Source: JAHRAW01 sp963693025
GTDB lineage: Bacteria; Pseudomonadota; Gammaproteobacteria; Arenicellales; Poriferihabitantaceae
DNA: 64,000 nt
Assembly (NCBI GenBank): GCA_963693025.1
Contig: OY843749.1
Location: 2,914,001-2,978,000 of the forward strand
Direction: 5' to 3'
A program made the translations under genes and the position numbers. Below are positions 9,905-17,094 of the stretch, piece after piece. A model generated the notes under the pieces. That model was not told the DNA's origin. It was given only the letters and a program-made list of their open reading frames with translations, and did no database searches. The first letter of the stretch is position 1, and each line of letters opens with the position of its first letter.

Positions 9905-10546
9905 TCAGAACAAGTCGCGCCCCGCCAGATACGCGCTGAGCAGTTGCCCGAGGCGGTCGAGAATCACGACGCCCATGCCCGGTTGGAAGCGCCGCGGGTC
10001 GGCGGCGCCCAACACCATCACGCCGCCCAGTTTGCGCGCGCGCGTGAGCGGGATGAAGGCGCAGGAGGTGATGGCGGCGGTGCGCGGGAATAGGGTCGCG
10101 CTCAGTTTGCGCGACACGCGGTCGTCGCATACGCTGCCGAGGTGTTCGACGCGCCGGCACAGCAACGGATAATCAACCCGAGGAATGGAGTCCGGCGACC
10201 GCGACGCCAGAAAAATGGCGACCTCGTCAATGTCAAAACGCGCCTTCACCGCCACCGCCGGCGCGGCGGGGTCGGACCGGTCAATGTCCGTCTGGCTCAT
10301 CAGCGTGACGGCGATTTCATGCAACCCGAGTTCAAGGTCTTGGTTGTTGCGGGCGGTGTCCAGCATCGAATCAAAACGCGCCTGTTGCTGCGCCTCGCGG
10401 TCGCGCAACGCCTGCACCTGCCGCGCGTGAAACGGCGCCGCGTCCGACTCCTCCGGCAGTTTCATCGCGGCAAGCAAATCCCGGCGCTTGGCAAAAAATT
10501 CCGGATTTTTTTTGAGGTAGGCGGCGACTTCCCGGGCGTTCGGCAT
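9905..10546 (-). CDS. DUF484 family protein
   Basis: A 213-residue cytoplasmic protein of the DUF484 family (GAF-like fold). The characteristic start is VAAYLKKNPEFFAKRRDLL, followed by a Gln/Arg-rich helix (LRDREAQQQARF) and a GAF-like C-terminal half (GGVMVLGAADPRRFQPGMG). The start ATG at 10546 fits the family N terminus; an upstream extension in the same frame is antisense-like, Arg-rich sequence inside dapF and was rejected. The gene sits between dapF and xerC as in many gammaproteobacteria. Its biochemical role is not established. Confidence 0.88.
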   Translation of the reverse strand: MPNAREVAAYLKKNPEFFAKRRDLLAAMKLPEESDAAPFHARQVQALRDREAQQQARFDSMLDTARNNQDLELGLHEIAVTLMSQTDIDRSDPAAPAVAVKARFDIDEVAIFLASRSPDSIPRVDYPLLCRRVEHLGSVCDDRVSRKLSATLFPRTAAITSCAFIPLTRARKLGGVMVLGAADPRRFQPGMGVVILDRLGQLLSAYLAGRDLF

Positions 10547-10587
10547 GGGTGATGGCGGGCGTTGATTTGGGTGAATTGTACCCGCTT

Positions 10588-11418
10588 TTACAGGTCGATG
10601 TGGCCGCGGAAAACCGTGTGCGCCGAGCCGCGCAGAAAAATCGGATGGTCGCGCCCTTGCCAACTGACCTCGGCGTCGCCGCCGGGCAGCGACACGCGCA
10701 CGCGGTTGTCGAGCAAGCCGAGGTTGACGCCGACGGCGACCGCCGCGCACGCGCCGCTGCCGCAGCCCAGAGTCTCGCCCACGCCGCGTTCGTGGACGCG
10801 CAACAGGATGCGGTCGCGGGCGGCGACTTGCATAAAACTGGCGTTGGCTCGGGCGGGAAATCGCGGGTGGTTTTCAATCAGCGGTCCGCGCGCGCCGACC
10901 GGCGCTTCGGCGACATCGTCCACGCGCTGCACCGCGTGCGGGTTGCCGATGGAGACCGCGGAAATTTCCGCCCGCCCGCCGTTTAAGTCGAGCGCGTAGG
11001 CGGGCGCCTCGCGCTCGGCGGCGAACGGGATGCGCGCCGGAGAAAATTCGGGCGTGCCCATTTCCACGGTGACCGACTCGTCCGCGTTGACGGTGAGCGT
11101 CATCGCCTGCTTGCAAGTGCGCGCGCGAATCACCTTGTTTTTTGTCAAGCCGACATCAGTTAAGAAGCGGGCGATGCAACGTGCGCCGTTGCCGCATTGC
11201 TCGGCTTCGCTGCCGTCGTGATTGAAAATCTTGAACGCGAATTCTTCGCCGCCGGCGGGACCCGCTTGCACCAGCAAAACCTGGTCGCAGCCGATGCCGA
11301 AATGCCGGTCAGCCAAACGCCGGGCGATGTCAGCGGTCACATTTAATTCACCGGACACGCCGTCTAGTACGATAAAATCGTTGCCCAGGGATTGCATTTT
11401 TGTGAACTCGTAACGCAT
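10588..11418 (-). CDS. dapF: Diaminopimelate epimerase
   Basis: A 276-residue enzyme converting LL- to meso-diaminopimelate for lysine and peptidoglycan. The two catalytic cysteines are in EQCGNGARC and TLGCGSGACA. Substrate-loop motifs GNDFIVLD and SIGNPHAV are present. I prefer ATG 11418 (GAGG ten bases upstream) over GTG 11427, which would leave the GAGG only one base away. First gene of dapF-DUF484-xerC. Together with dapD at 57217 it shows the succinylase branch of the DAP pathway. Confidence 0.95.
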   Translation of the reverse strand: MRYEFTKMQSLGNDFIVLDGVSGELNVTADIARRLADRHFGIGCDQVLLVQAGPAGGEEFAFKIFNHDGSEAEQCGNGARCIARFLTDVGLTKNKVIRARTCKQAMTLTVNADESVTVEMGTPEFSPARIPFAAEREAPAYALDLNGGRAEISAVSIGNPHAVQRVDDVAEAPVGARGPLIENHPRFPARANASFMQVAARDRILLRVHERGVGETLGCGSGACAAVAVGVNLGLLDNRVRVSLPGGDAEVSWQGRDHPIFLRGSAHTVFRGHIDL

Positions 11419-11507
11419 CAATTTCACGCCTCAGACCGACCCGCGCCAGCCATTATCATTCGCGCCCGCATCATATAACAACCCACATCAGCAAAGAACC
11501 CCCGCCC

Positions 11508-11747
11508 GTGCACCGCCGCCTAAAAGCCTTCATCCGCCCCTTCAAATCCATGCCCTCACTGGCGCGCATCCTCCTGGGGCTGCTGCTGCTGCTCGGCGGA
11601 CTACTAGGCGCGCTACCAGTGCTGGGCTTCTGGATGGTGCCACTCGGCTTACTGGTGCTATCCCTGGACTTCCGCTGGGCCCGCCGCGGCTACCTAGCCA
11701 TCATCCTATGGTTCCGCCGCCGCCAAAACCGCAGGCGGCGGGGATGA
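11508..11747 (+). CDS. Small PGPGW-like membrane protein
   Basis: A 79-residue protein with two close hydrophobic helices (LLGLLLLLGGLLGALPVLGF and WMVPLGLLVLSLDF) and basic ends. The pattern LPVLGFWMVPLGLLVLSLD resembles the PGPGW family of small membrane proteins; the exact PGPGW motif is not kept. Start is GTG at 11508. It diverges from dapF by about 90 A/C-rich bases. The stop lies in a 16-bp tandem duplication at 11737-11768. No function is known. Confidence 0.65.
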   Translation: MHRRLKAFIRPFKSMPSLARILLGLLLLLGGLLGALPVLGFWMVPLGLLVLSLDFRWARRGYLAIILWFRRRQNRRRRG

Positions 11748-11863
11748 GTTAAGGCGGGGATGAGTTAAGGCGGGGCTGCTCCGCTTGACAATTCCCAAGC
11801 ACTCGTCATTCACCGCCACTTCGTCATTCACCGCCGCTTCGTCATTCACAACAACAACAACCT

Positions 11864-12062
11864 CGTCATTTCGAGCGTTAGTGTCCGTTGCCGCCGCGCT
11901 TCTTCTTTTAAGCGGCGGCTTACGGACACTTACGACCTCGGGAATCTCCCTAAGATTGGCACGGGCTTTGTTGGAATTCACGGCAGCCTTAGGGAGATTC
12001 CCGAAGGTGATGAAAAATATAGTCGCTGACGCTCCCTATTTTTCTATCGTTCGAGAATGACG
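11864..12062 (+). repeat. Modular intergenic repeat, copy 3
   Basis: A complete A-B-C unit of 199 bp. The A hairpin (GTGTCCG...CGGACAC around an AAGCGGCGG arm), the B palindrome (GGGAATCTCCCTAAG/CTTAGGGAGATTCCC) and the C module (AAAAATA...TATTTTT) are all intact. Three CGTCATTCA(C) fragments precede it at 11804-11853. It is joined to copy 4 by a 13-base linker. Confidence 0.9.
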
Positions 12063-12075
12063 GGTATGTATAACT

Positions 12076-12275
12076 CGTCATTCTCGAGCGTTAGTGTCCG
12101 TTGCCGCGGCCTTTTCTTTTAAGCGGCGGCTTACGGACACTTTGGTCCTCGGGAATCTCCCTAAGATTGGCACGGGCTTTGTTGGAGTTCACGGTAGTCT
12201 TAGGGAGATTCCCGAAGGCGATGAAAAATATGGTCGCCTAACGGCTCCCTATTTTTCTATCATTCGAGAATGACG
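12076..12275 (+). repeat. Modular intergenic repeat, copy 4
   Basis: A second complete unit in the same orientation directly after copy 3, separated by GGTATGTATAACT. Its A-module loop and B spacer differ slightly from copy 3, so this is not a fresh tandem duplication. The pair fills the gap between the converging PGPGW-like and S41 genes. Confidence 0.9.
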
Positions 12276-12288
12276 AAGTAGGGGACTC

Positions 12289-13599
12289 CTACCCCTCCCC
12301 CGAAGCCGGCTTGACAGTTTCACCACGCAGTTTCACCAAACTCATCCCTTTCAACAAGTTAAGCGCTTCACTTACTTGATGGTCGCGTGTTGCCAAACTT
12401 GACTCCCCCTCGCCGGCTGCCGGTTCCGGGGTGTTGTCGTTTTGCAAGTGCCCCGCGAGGTCGGACTCTCTGACGCGGGCGCCTTGTTCGGATGCGGGCG
12501 GGGTGATTTGGGTGGTTTCCACGATGACGTCGGGGACGATTCCGCGTGCTTGGATGGAGCGGTTGGACGGCGTGTAGTAGCGCGCGGTGGTCAGTTTGAG
12601 CGCGCCGCCGTCGTTGATTGGGATGACGGTTTGCACCGAGCCTTTGCCGAAGGTTCGGGTGCCCATAATGATGGCGCGTTTGTGGTCTTGCAGCGCGCCG
12701 GCGACGATTTCCGAGGCCGATGCGGAGCCGCCGTTGACCAGCACCACGACCGGCGCGTCCGCGGTCAAGTCGGCGGAGGCTGCGCTGAAACTGTAGTCGG
12801 CATCCGCGTTGCGCCCGCGCGCCGACACGATGACGCCCGCATCCAAAAACACATCGCTGACTTCCACCGCGCTTTGCAACACGCCGCCGGGGTTGTCGCG
12901 CAAATCCAACACCAAGCCTTTGAGTTTGTGCGCGCTACGCGCCTGCAGTTTGCCGATTTCGTCGCGCAGGTTGGCGCCGGTGCGCCCCTGAAAACGGGTG
13001 ATGCGAATGTAGCCGAATCCGTCTTCCAGCATTTCGCTCTTGACGCTGGCGACCTCGATGATGGCGCGCACCAGCGTGATGTCGAATGCGTTGCTTTCGC
13101 CCGCGCGCGAGAGGGTCAAGACCACTTCCGAGCCCTCGGGGCCGCGCATTTTTTCGACCGCCTCGTGCAGGCTCATACCGCGCACCGGCGCACCGTCCAG
13201 CCTCACGATAATATCGCCGGCGAGGATGCCGGCGCGCTGTGCCGGCGTGTCGGCAATCGGCGCGACCACTTTAATCAACCCGTCATCGGCGACCACCTCA
13301 ATGCCCAGCCCGCCGAACCGCCCCTCGGTGGTGATTCGCATTTGCTTGAAAGCGTCCGGGTCGAGGAACGCCGAATGCGGGTCAAGCCCCGCGAGCATGC
13401 CCTTAATCGCATCGCGCAACAGAGTGACGTCATCGGCCTCGTCAACATACTCACTCTTAATCGCCCCAAACACCTCGGCAAACACCCGCAACTCCTCCAA
13501 CGGCAAAGCCCGCTCGCCCTCCCGCGCGCCCTGCGCAAAAACCGCGCTACTCAACAACACAGCCGCCAGTAAAACCAGTTTCAATTTCATGCTGTTCAT
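12289..13599 (-). CDS. C-terminal processing peptidase, S41 family
   Basis: A 436-residue periplasmic serine protease of the CtpA group. A signal peptide (MKLKLVLLAAVLLSSAVFA) is followed by a helical region, a PDZ domain (GLGIEVV, AGILAGDIIVRLDG) and the protease core. The catalytic Ser is in NGGSASASEIVAGAL and the Lys in FGKGSVQT; DLRDNPGG is the conserved strand. Start ATG 13599 follows GGTGA by six bases. The C-terminal extension after residue 370 is low-complexity. It ends 13 bases from repeat copy 4. Likely role: tail-specific processing of envelope proteins. Confidence 0.9.
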   Translation of the reverse strand: MNSMKLKLVLLAAVLLSSAVFAQGAREGERALPLEELRVFAEVFGAIKSEYVDEADDVTLLRDAIKGMLAGLDPHSAFLDPDAFKQMRITTEGRFGGLGIEVVADDGLIKVVAPIADTPAQRAGILAGDIIVRLDGAPVRGMSLHEAVEKMRGPEGSEVVLTLSRAGESNAFDITLVRAIIEVASVKSEMLEDGFGYIRITRFQGRTGANLRDEIGKLQARSAHKLKGLVLDLRDNPGGVLQSAVEVSDVFLDAGVIVSARGRNADADYSFSAASADLTADAPVVVLVNGGSASASEIVAGALQDHKRAIIMGTRTFGKGSVQTVIPINDGGALKLTTARYYTPSNRSIQARGIVPDVIVETTQITPPASEQGARVRESDLAGHLQNDNTPEPAAGEGESSLATRDHQVSEALNLLKGMSLVKLRGETVKPASGEG

Positions 13600-13698
13600 A
13601 ACTGTCACCTATTCCGCGGGATTCGCCGTTTGGGTCAGCATAACACTTTTTTTGGGGGGTTATCCCACCCCCCGCCGGCGGGGCTTTCCGGCGGCTGT

Positions 13699-14874
13699 CT
13701 AACCGCCGTCGTGGAACAGGTCGATGTAACTCTGGTAACTAAATTGGCGGTTGCGCGCCTGGCCGGTAATCTCGTTCAAGATGTTGTCGTTGAGTAGCCG
13801 CATGGTCAGGTTGTTCGCCGCCTGATAGGTCGTTCCAATCAGGCGTTGCACATCGCCGACCGAGACAATCGGGTGTTCGTAGAGATGTTCGAGCACTCGG
13901 TGGCCGTTGCCGGCGGCGCGTCCGAAGTGGTCGGTGATGGCGTTTCTGTGTGCTTCGCGCAGGGCGAGGATTTGCCGCGCGGTGTCGGTTGCCTGCTCGC
14001 TGACTTCGAGAACACCGCGCAGAAAAAAGGTGAGCCACTCCTCCCATGTCCCGGCATCGCGCACCGATTGCAACTGCTCGTAATACTGCTGCCGGTGTTG
14101 TTTGAAGTAGTGCGACAAATACAACACCGGCTTGAGCAGAACCCGCCGCTCGCACAGCAGAAAGGTGATGAGCAGCCTGCCGACTCGACCGTTGCCGTCG
14201 AGGAACGGATGAATCGTCTCAAACTGCGCGTGCGCCAGGCCGATTTTGATCAACAGCGGCAACTGGGTGTCGCGGTGGATAAACTTCTCCAAATCCCCCA
14301 ACATTTGCGGCACCGCCTGCGGTGGCGGCGGAACAAAACTGGCTTCCCTGAGCGCGCAACCTTGGGGGCCAATCCAATTCTGACTGGTTCGTAATTCCCC
14401 CGGTGTGCGCTCTGAGCCACGCACGCTTCCTTGCAGGAGCCGGTGGTGGATTTCACGGATGAGCCGGGTGGAAACCGGGAGTCTGGCGAGGCGCCGCAAG
14501 CCGTGGTTCATGGCGTCGATATAGTTCACCACTTCATCTGTATCGGTGGGGCGGTTGGGCTTGAGAATCTTCGCCTCGGCGGCCAGCACATCTTGCAAAG
14601 AACTCTGCGTTCCCTCAATCTGACTCGACAGCACCGCCTCCTTGCGGATATACATCAACACGAACAAATCGGGATACGGCAACGTCTGAATGGAGCCGTC
14701 CAGACGCCCCAGCGCCCGGTCGGCGCGGGAGAGCAGAACCTGTAAATCCCTTGCCATCTTGACGGGCGGGTCGGGTGGCAAAGCCGAGGGGATGAACGCC
14801 TTGTAGTCAGCGGATTGCGCAACATAGCGTCCCGCCCTGGTCAATGTTTTAGCGCGGGTTTTGGGAGGTTTCAT
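13699..14874 (-). CDS. Fic family protein (putative AMP-transferase) with C-terminal winged-helix-like region
   Basis: A 391-residue Fic-domain protein. The active-site motif HPFLDGNGRVGRLL is complete, with catalytic His, the acidic Asp and the anion-binding loop. The inhibitory motif SSQIEGT lies in the N-terminal helix, as in class II Fic proteins that hold themselves off until it is displaced. The N-terminal region (YKAFIPSALPPDPP) is typical of the family. The C-terminal 90 residues (GRAAGNGHRVLEHLYEHPIV, VGDVQRLIGTTYQAANNL) look like a winged helix. Targets are unknown. A three-copy inverted-repeat array lies directly upstream (14934-15048) and may be its own operator. ATG 14874 was chosen because the family start fits; the frame extends further. 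Confidence 0.88.
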   Translation of the reverse strand: MKPPKTRAKTLTRAGRYVAQSADYKAFIPSALPPDPPVKMARDLQVLLSRADRALGRLDGSIQTLPYPDLFVLMYIRKEAVLSSQIEGTQSSLQDVLAAEAKILKPNRPTDTDEVVNYIDAMNHGLRRLARLPVSTRLIREIHHRLLQGSVRGSERTPGELRTSQNWIGPQGCALREASFVPPPPQAVPQMLGDLEKFIHRDTQLPLLIKIGLAHAQFETIHPFLDGNGRVGRLLITFLLCERRVLLKPVLYLSHYFKQHRQQYYEQLQSVRDAGTWEEWLTFFLRGVLEVSEQATDTARQILALREAHRNAITDHFGRAAGNGHRVLEHLYEHPIVSVGDVQRLIGTTYQAANNLTMRLLNDNILNEITGQARNRQFSYQSYIDLFHDGG

Positions 14875-14933
14875 CGGGGTTATCGTCCTGTTTCCTTCGG
14901 GGTGGGGCTGTTGCGGCGGATAATAAAGGTTGC

Positions 14934-15048
14934 GTTTAGTATGGGCTGAAAGTCGCGCCATATTGAACGCTGCGTTTAGTATGGACTAAAAACCATGCCA
15001 TAGTAAAGGCTGCGTTTAGTATGGACTGCAAACCGCTCCATACTAAAC
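14934..15048. promoter_or_regulatory. Three-copy operator-like array, 40-bp period
   Basis: Three copies of GTTTAGTATGG start at 14934, 14974 and 15014, exactly 40 bases apart. Each is followed after 13 bases by an inverted partner: CCATATTGAAC, CCATAGTAAAG and CCATACTAAAC. The third is a perfect 11-bp inverted repeat. The array lies 60 bases upstream of the Fic start and 24 bases downstream of the M23 stop, so Fic is the likely regulated gene. Confidence 0.6.
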
Positions 15049-15071
15049 GGTGTGTTGAATAGTCGCCACCA

Positions 15072-15977
15072 TCACCCCCCCGGCATTTCCCCCACCAGCA
15101 ACTGCGGGTCGAGGCGTTTGTTGAATAGGTTTATTCGCCAGTCCAGGTGTGCGCCGGTGGAGCGGCCGGTGGCGCCTACTTCGGCGATTGGGTCGCCTTG
15201 TTTTACGGCTTGCCCCTTTTTGACGAGGATGCGTTTCAGGTGGATGAAGGTGGAGGACAGGCCGTGGCCGTGGTCTATGATTAGCGTGCCGCCGGAGAAG
15301 AACATGTCGGGGTGCGCGAGGGTGACGACGCCGCCGGCGGGGGCGCGCACCGGGGCGCCGGCGGGGGCGGCGATGTCGATGCCGAAGTGCGGGCGGCGCG
15401 GTTTGCCGTTGAGGATGCGGCGACTGCCGTAGATGCCGGTGATGGGACCGTGCGCGGGCCATTGGAATTCCGCCAGAAACTCGGTGCGCGCGGCGTCCAG
15501 TTTTCTTGCGCGGGCGACCATCGCGTTTTCTTTTTTGATGCGCGCGAGGTTTTTGGCGCTCGGCGTGACTTTGGATTCCGGCAGGCCGTCCACGCGCTGC
15601 TCTTTGTATTGGCGTTTTGTGACTTCGACGGTGCGTGTTTCGGTTGTGCCGTCGGGTTGGGTGACTACGATGCGTGCGGGACCTGTTTCGTCGCGGTGGA
15701 AGCCGAGTAGGAAATAGCCTTGTGGTGAGACTCGCGTTGGGCGGTTGTCTATTGTGACTTGTGCGCCGGGGGCGGTGCGGGCGATGAGTAGGCCGCCTTG
15801 GGTTGGTTCGCCGTTTAGTTCGAGTGCTGTGGCGGGGGTGGAGAGTGTTAGTGTTGCTAGTGCTAGTGCGACGCGTGTGAATTTTATTGAAGTGCGTGCC
15901 AGTCTTAGGGAGATTCCCGAGGTCGTAAGTGTCCGGTAAGCCGCCGCTAAAAGAAGAAGCGCGGCGGCGACGGTCAC
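15072..15977 (-). CDS. M23 family metallopeptidase (LytM type), start inside a repeat element
   Basis: A secreted peptidoglycan hydrolase-like protein. The M23 core has HFGIDIAAPAGAPV, DHGHGLSSTFIHL and STGAHLDWRI, holding the zinc His/Asp set. A signal peptide (KFTRVALALATLTLSTPATA) and an N-terminal beta domain precede it. The start is a problem: the codon where the signal peptide should begin is ATA at 15887-15885, and there is no ATG, GTG or TTG between it and GTG 15977, which lies in the A module of repeat copy 5. ATG 16010 is also possible. I list GTG 15977 with low confidence in the start only. Repeat insertion seems to have replaced the original 5' end. Confidence 0.8.
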   Translation of the reverse strand: MTVAAALLLLAAAYRTLTTSGISLRLARTSIKFTRVALALATLTLSTPATALELNGEPTQGGLLIARTAPGAQVTIDNRPTRVSPQGYFLLGFHRDETGPARIVVTQPDGTTETRTVEVTKRQYKEQRVDGLPESKVTPSAKNLARIKKENAMVARARKLDAARTEFLAEFQWPAHGPITGIYGSRRILNGKPRRPHFGIDIAAPAGAPVRAPAGGVVTLAHPDMFFSGGTLIIDHGHGLSSTFIHLKRILVKKGQAVKQGDPIAEVGATGRSTGAHLDWRINLFNKRLDPQLLVGEMPGG

Positions 15978-15995
15978 TAACGCTCGAGAATGACG
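15875..15995 (-). repeat. Modular intergenic repeat, copy 5 (half element fused to the M23 gene)
   Basis: Right half of B (CTTAGGGAGATTCCCGAGG) plus a full A module, ending CTCGAGAATGACG at 15995. The expected left half of B and the C module are missing; the sequence instead runs into the M23 signal-peptide codons. Copy 6 follows after nine bases (AGTTATGCC). Confidence 0.8.
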
Positions 15996-16004
15996 AGTTA
16001 TGCC

Positions 16005-16204
16005 CGTCATTCTCGAACGATAGAAAAATAAGGAGCGCCAGCGACTATATTTTTCATCGCCTTCGGGAATCTCTCTCAGACTGGCGTGGACTTTGGCGAA
16101 GCCTGTGCCAACCTTAGGGAGATTCCCGAGGTCGTAAGTGTCCGTAAGCCGCCGCTTAAAAGAAAAAGCGCGGCGGCAACGGACACTAACGCTCGAGAAT
16201 GACG
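16005..16204 (-). repeat. Modular intergenic repeat, copy 6
   Basis: Complete 200-bp unit, C-B-A on the plus strand. The left B arm is GGGAATCTCTCTCAG, so two substitutions break the otherwise perfect palindrome. It is followed at once by a tandem tail at 16197-16270. Confidence 0.88.
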
Positions 16205-16270
16205 AGGTTGTTGTGAATGACGACGTTGTTGTGAATGACGGCGTTGTTGTGAATGACGAAGTGGAGGTGA
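16197..16270 (+). repeat. Tandem 18-bp tail of repeat copy 6
   Basis: Four units of about 18 bp, each starting GAATGACG and continuing with a GTTGTTGT-like spacer, run from the end of copy 6 towards the methyltransferase stop. GAATGACG is the terminal motif of the element itself. Confidence 0.8.
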
Positions 16271-16287
16271 ACGCCGAGTTTCTTTGC

Positions 16288-17025
16288 TTACTCATCCACA
16301 CCCCCCTTCCTCCACACACTCGCAAGCCACGGTTGTTGTTGGCGGGGTTTTCCTGTTGGGCGGTAGTAGTGGCGGACTTCGGTGAAGCCGGTTGCCGTTG
16401 CATAGTCGCGCCATTGCGCCAGGTCGTGGTAGCAGCCGTAGCGGTTGCCGTTCCAGCCTTCCTGATTGTCGCCGCGCGGGTTGGAGGCGAATAACACGCC
16501 GCCGGGTTTGAGGGTTTCCGACAGCGCTTGCAGCACGCGCGGCAATTCCTGCGCGGGGATGTGGAACATCGAGGCGTTGGCGAAGACGCCGTCAAAATGC
16601 GACGGCGGCAGGTCGAGCGATAGGAAGTTTTGCAGCAGCACTTCGCAGCCGGCGTTTTGCCGCGCGAGGGCGGCCAATGCCTTTGAGCCGTCCAAGCCCA
16701 CCGGCTGGTGGCCGAGCGCGATGAAGCGTTGCAGGTCGCGCCCCGGTCCGCAGCCGAAATCCAGGATGCGGCACGGCGGCGGGCGGGCGATGGCGTCCAG
16801 CAGCGCGGCGATGTTCTGGCTGACGTCGTGGTCTTGCGTGCCGGCGCAATAACCGTCGGCGTTGTCGTCGTAGTGCCGCAACGTGGTGCGCGTAATCGCG
16901 CGCAACTCCTCCGCGCGGAGGGCCGGGGCGGGCGTTGGCGTGTCGGCGGTCAAGTCGGTTTCGGTCGGTGGTGTTAGGGTGTCGCGTGTCGCGCGTTGCG
17001 GAAAATTCGCACAACCTTCGCGCAC
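16288..17025 (-). CDS. Class I SAM-dependent methyltransferase
   Basis: A 245-residue soluble protein. The SAM-binding motif I is ILDFGCGPGRDLQRF, the acidic end of strand 2 is VGLDGS, and motif post-I/IV is FDGVFANASMFHI followed by LKPGGVLFAS. This is the Methyltransf_11/25 type; the substrate is not predictable. It diverges from the radical SAM gene at 17095 with about 70 bases between, so the two could share a control region, but there is no direct evidence that they work together. Confidence 0.8.
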   Translation of the reverse strand: MREGCANFPQRATRDTLTPPTETDLTADTPTPAPALRAEELRAITRTTLRHYDDNADGYCAGTQDHDVSQNIAALLDAIARPPPCRILDFGCGPGRDLQRFIALGHQPVGLDGSKALAALARQNAGCEVLLQNFLSLDLPPSHFDGVFANASMFHIPAQELPRVLQALSETLKPGGVLFASNPRGDNQEGWNGNRYGCYHDLAQWRDYATATGFTEVRHYYRPTGKPRQQQPWLASVWRKGGVDE

Positions 17026-17094
17026 GATAGTATCATAGCGCCTCGCCCCCCGATATTGCCGGCGCCGCGGCGCATCACTTGCAGAGGGAGCATC

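Noticed and set aside
13640..13690. Possible terminator between the S41 and Fic genes (GGGGGG/CCCCCC and CCCCGCCGGCGGGG)
   Set aside because: The T run is on the wrong side of the stem for either gene.
16193..16270. Possible CRISPR-like array
   Set aside because: Units are only 17-18 bp with an 8-bp core and near-identical spacers; no cas genes. Same for 45246-45320.
15978..16595. N-terminal 200 codons of a 507-residue frame ending in the M23 peptidase
   Set aside because: Runs through two repeat elements, a tandem tail and the antisense of the methyltransferase; only the part from about 15977 is plausible.
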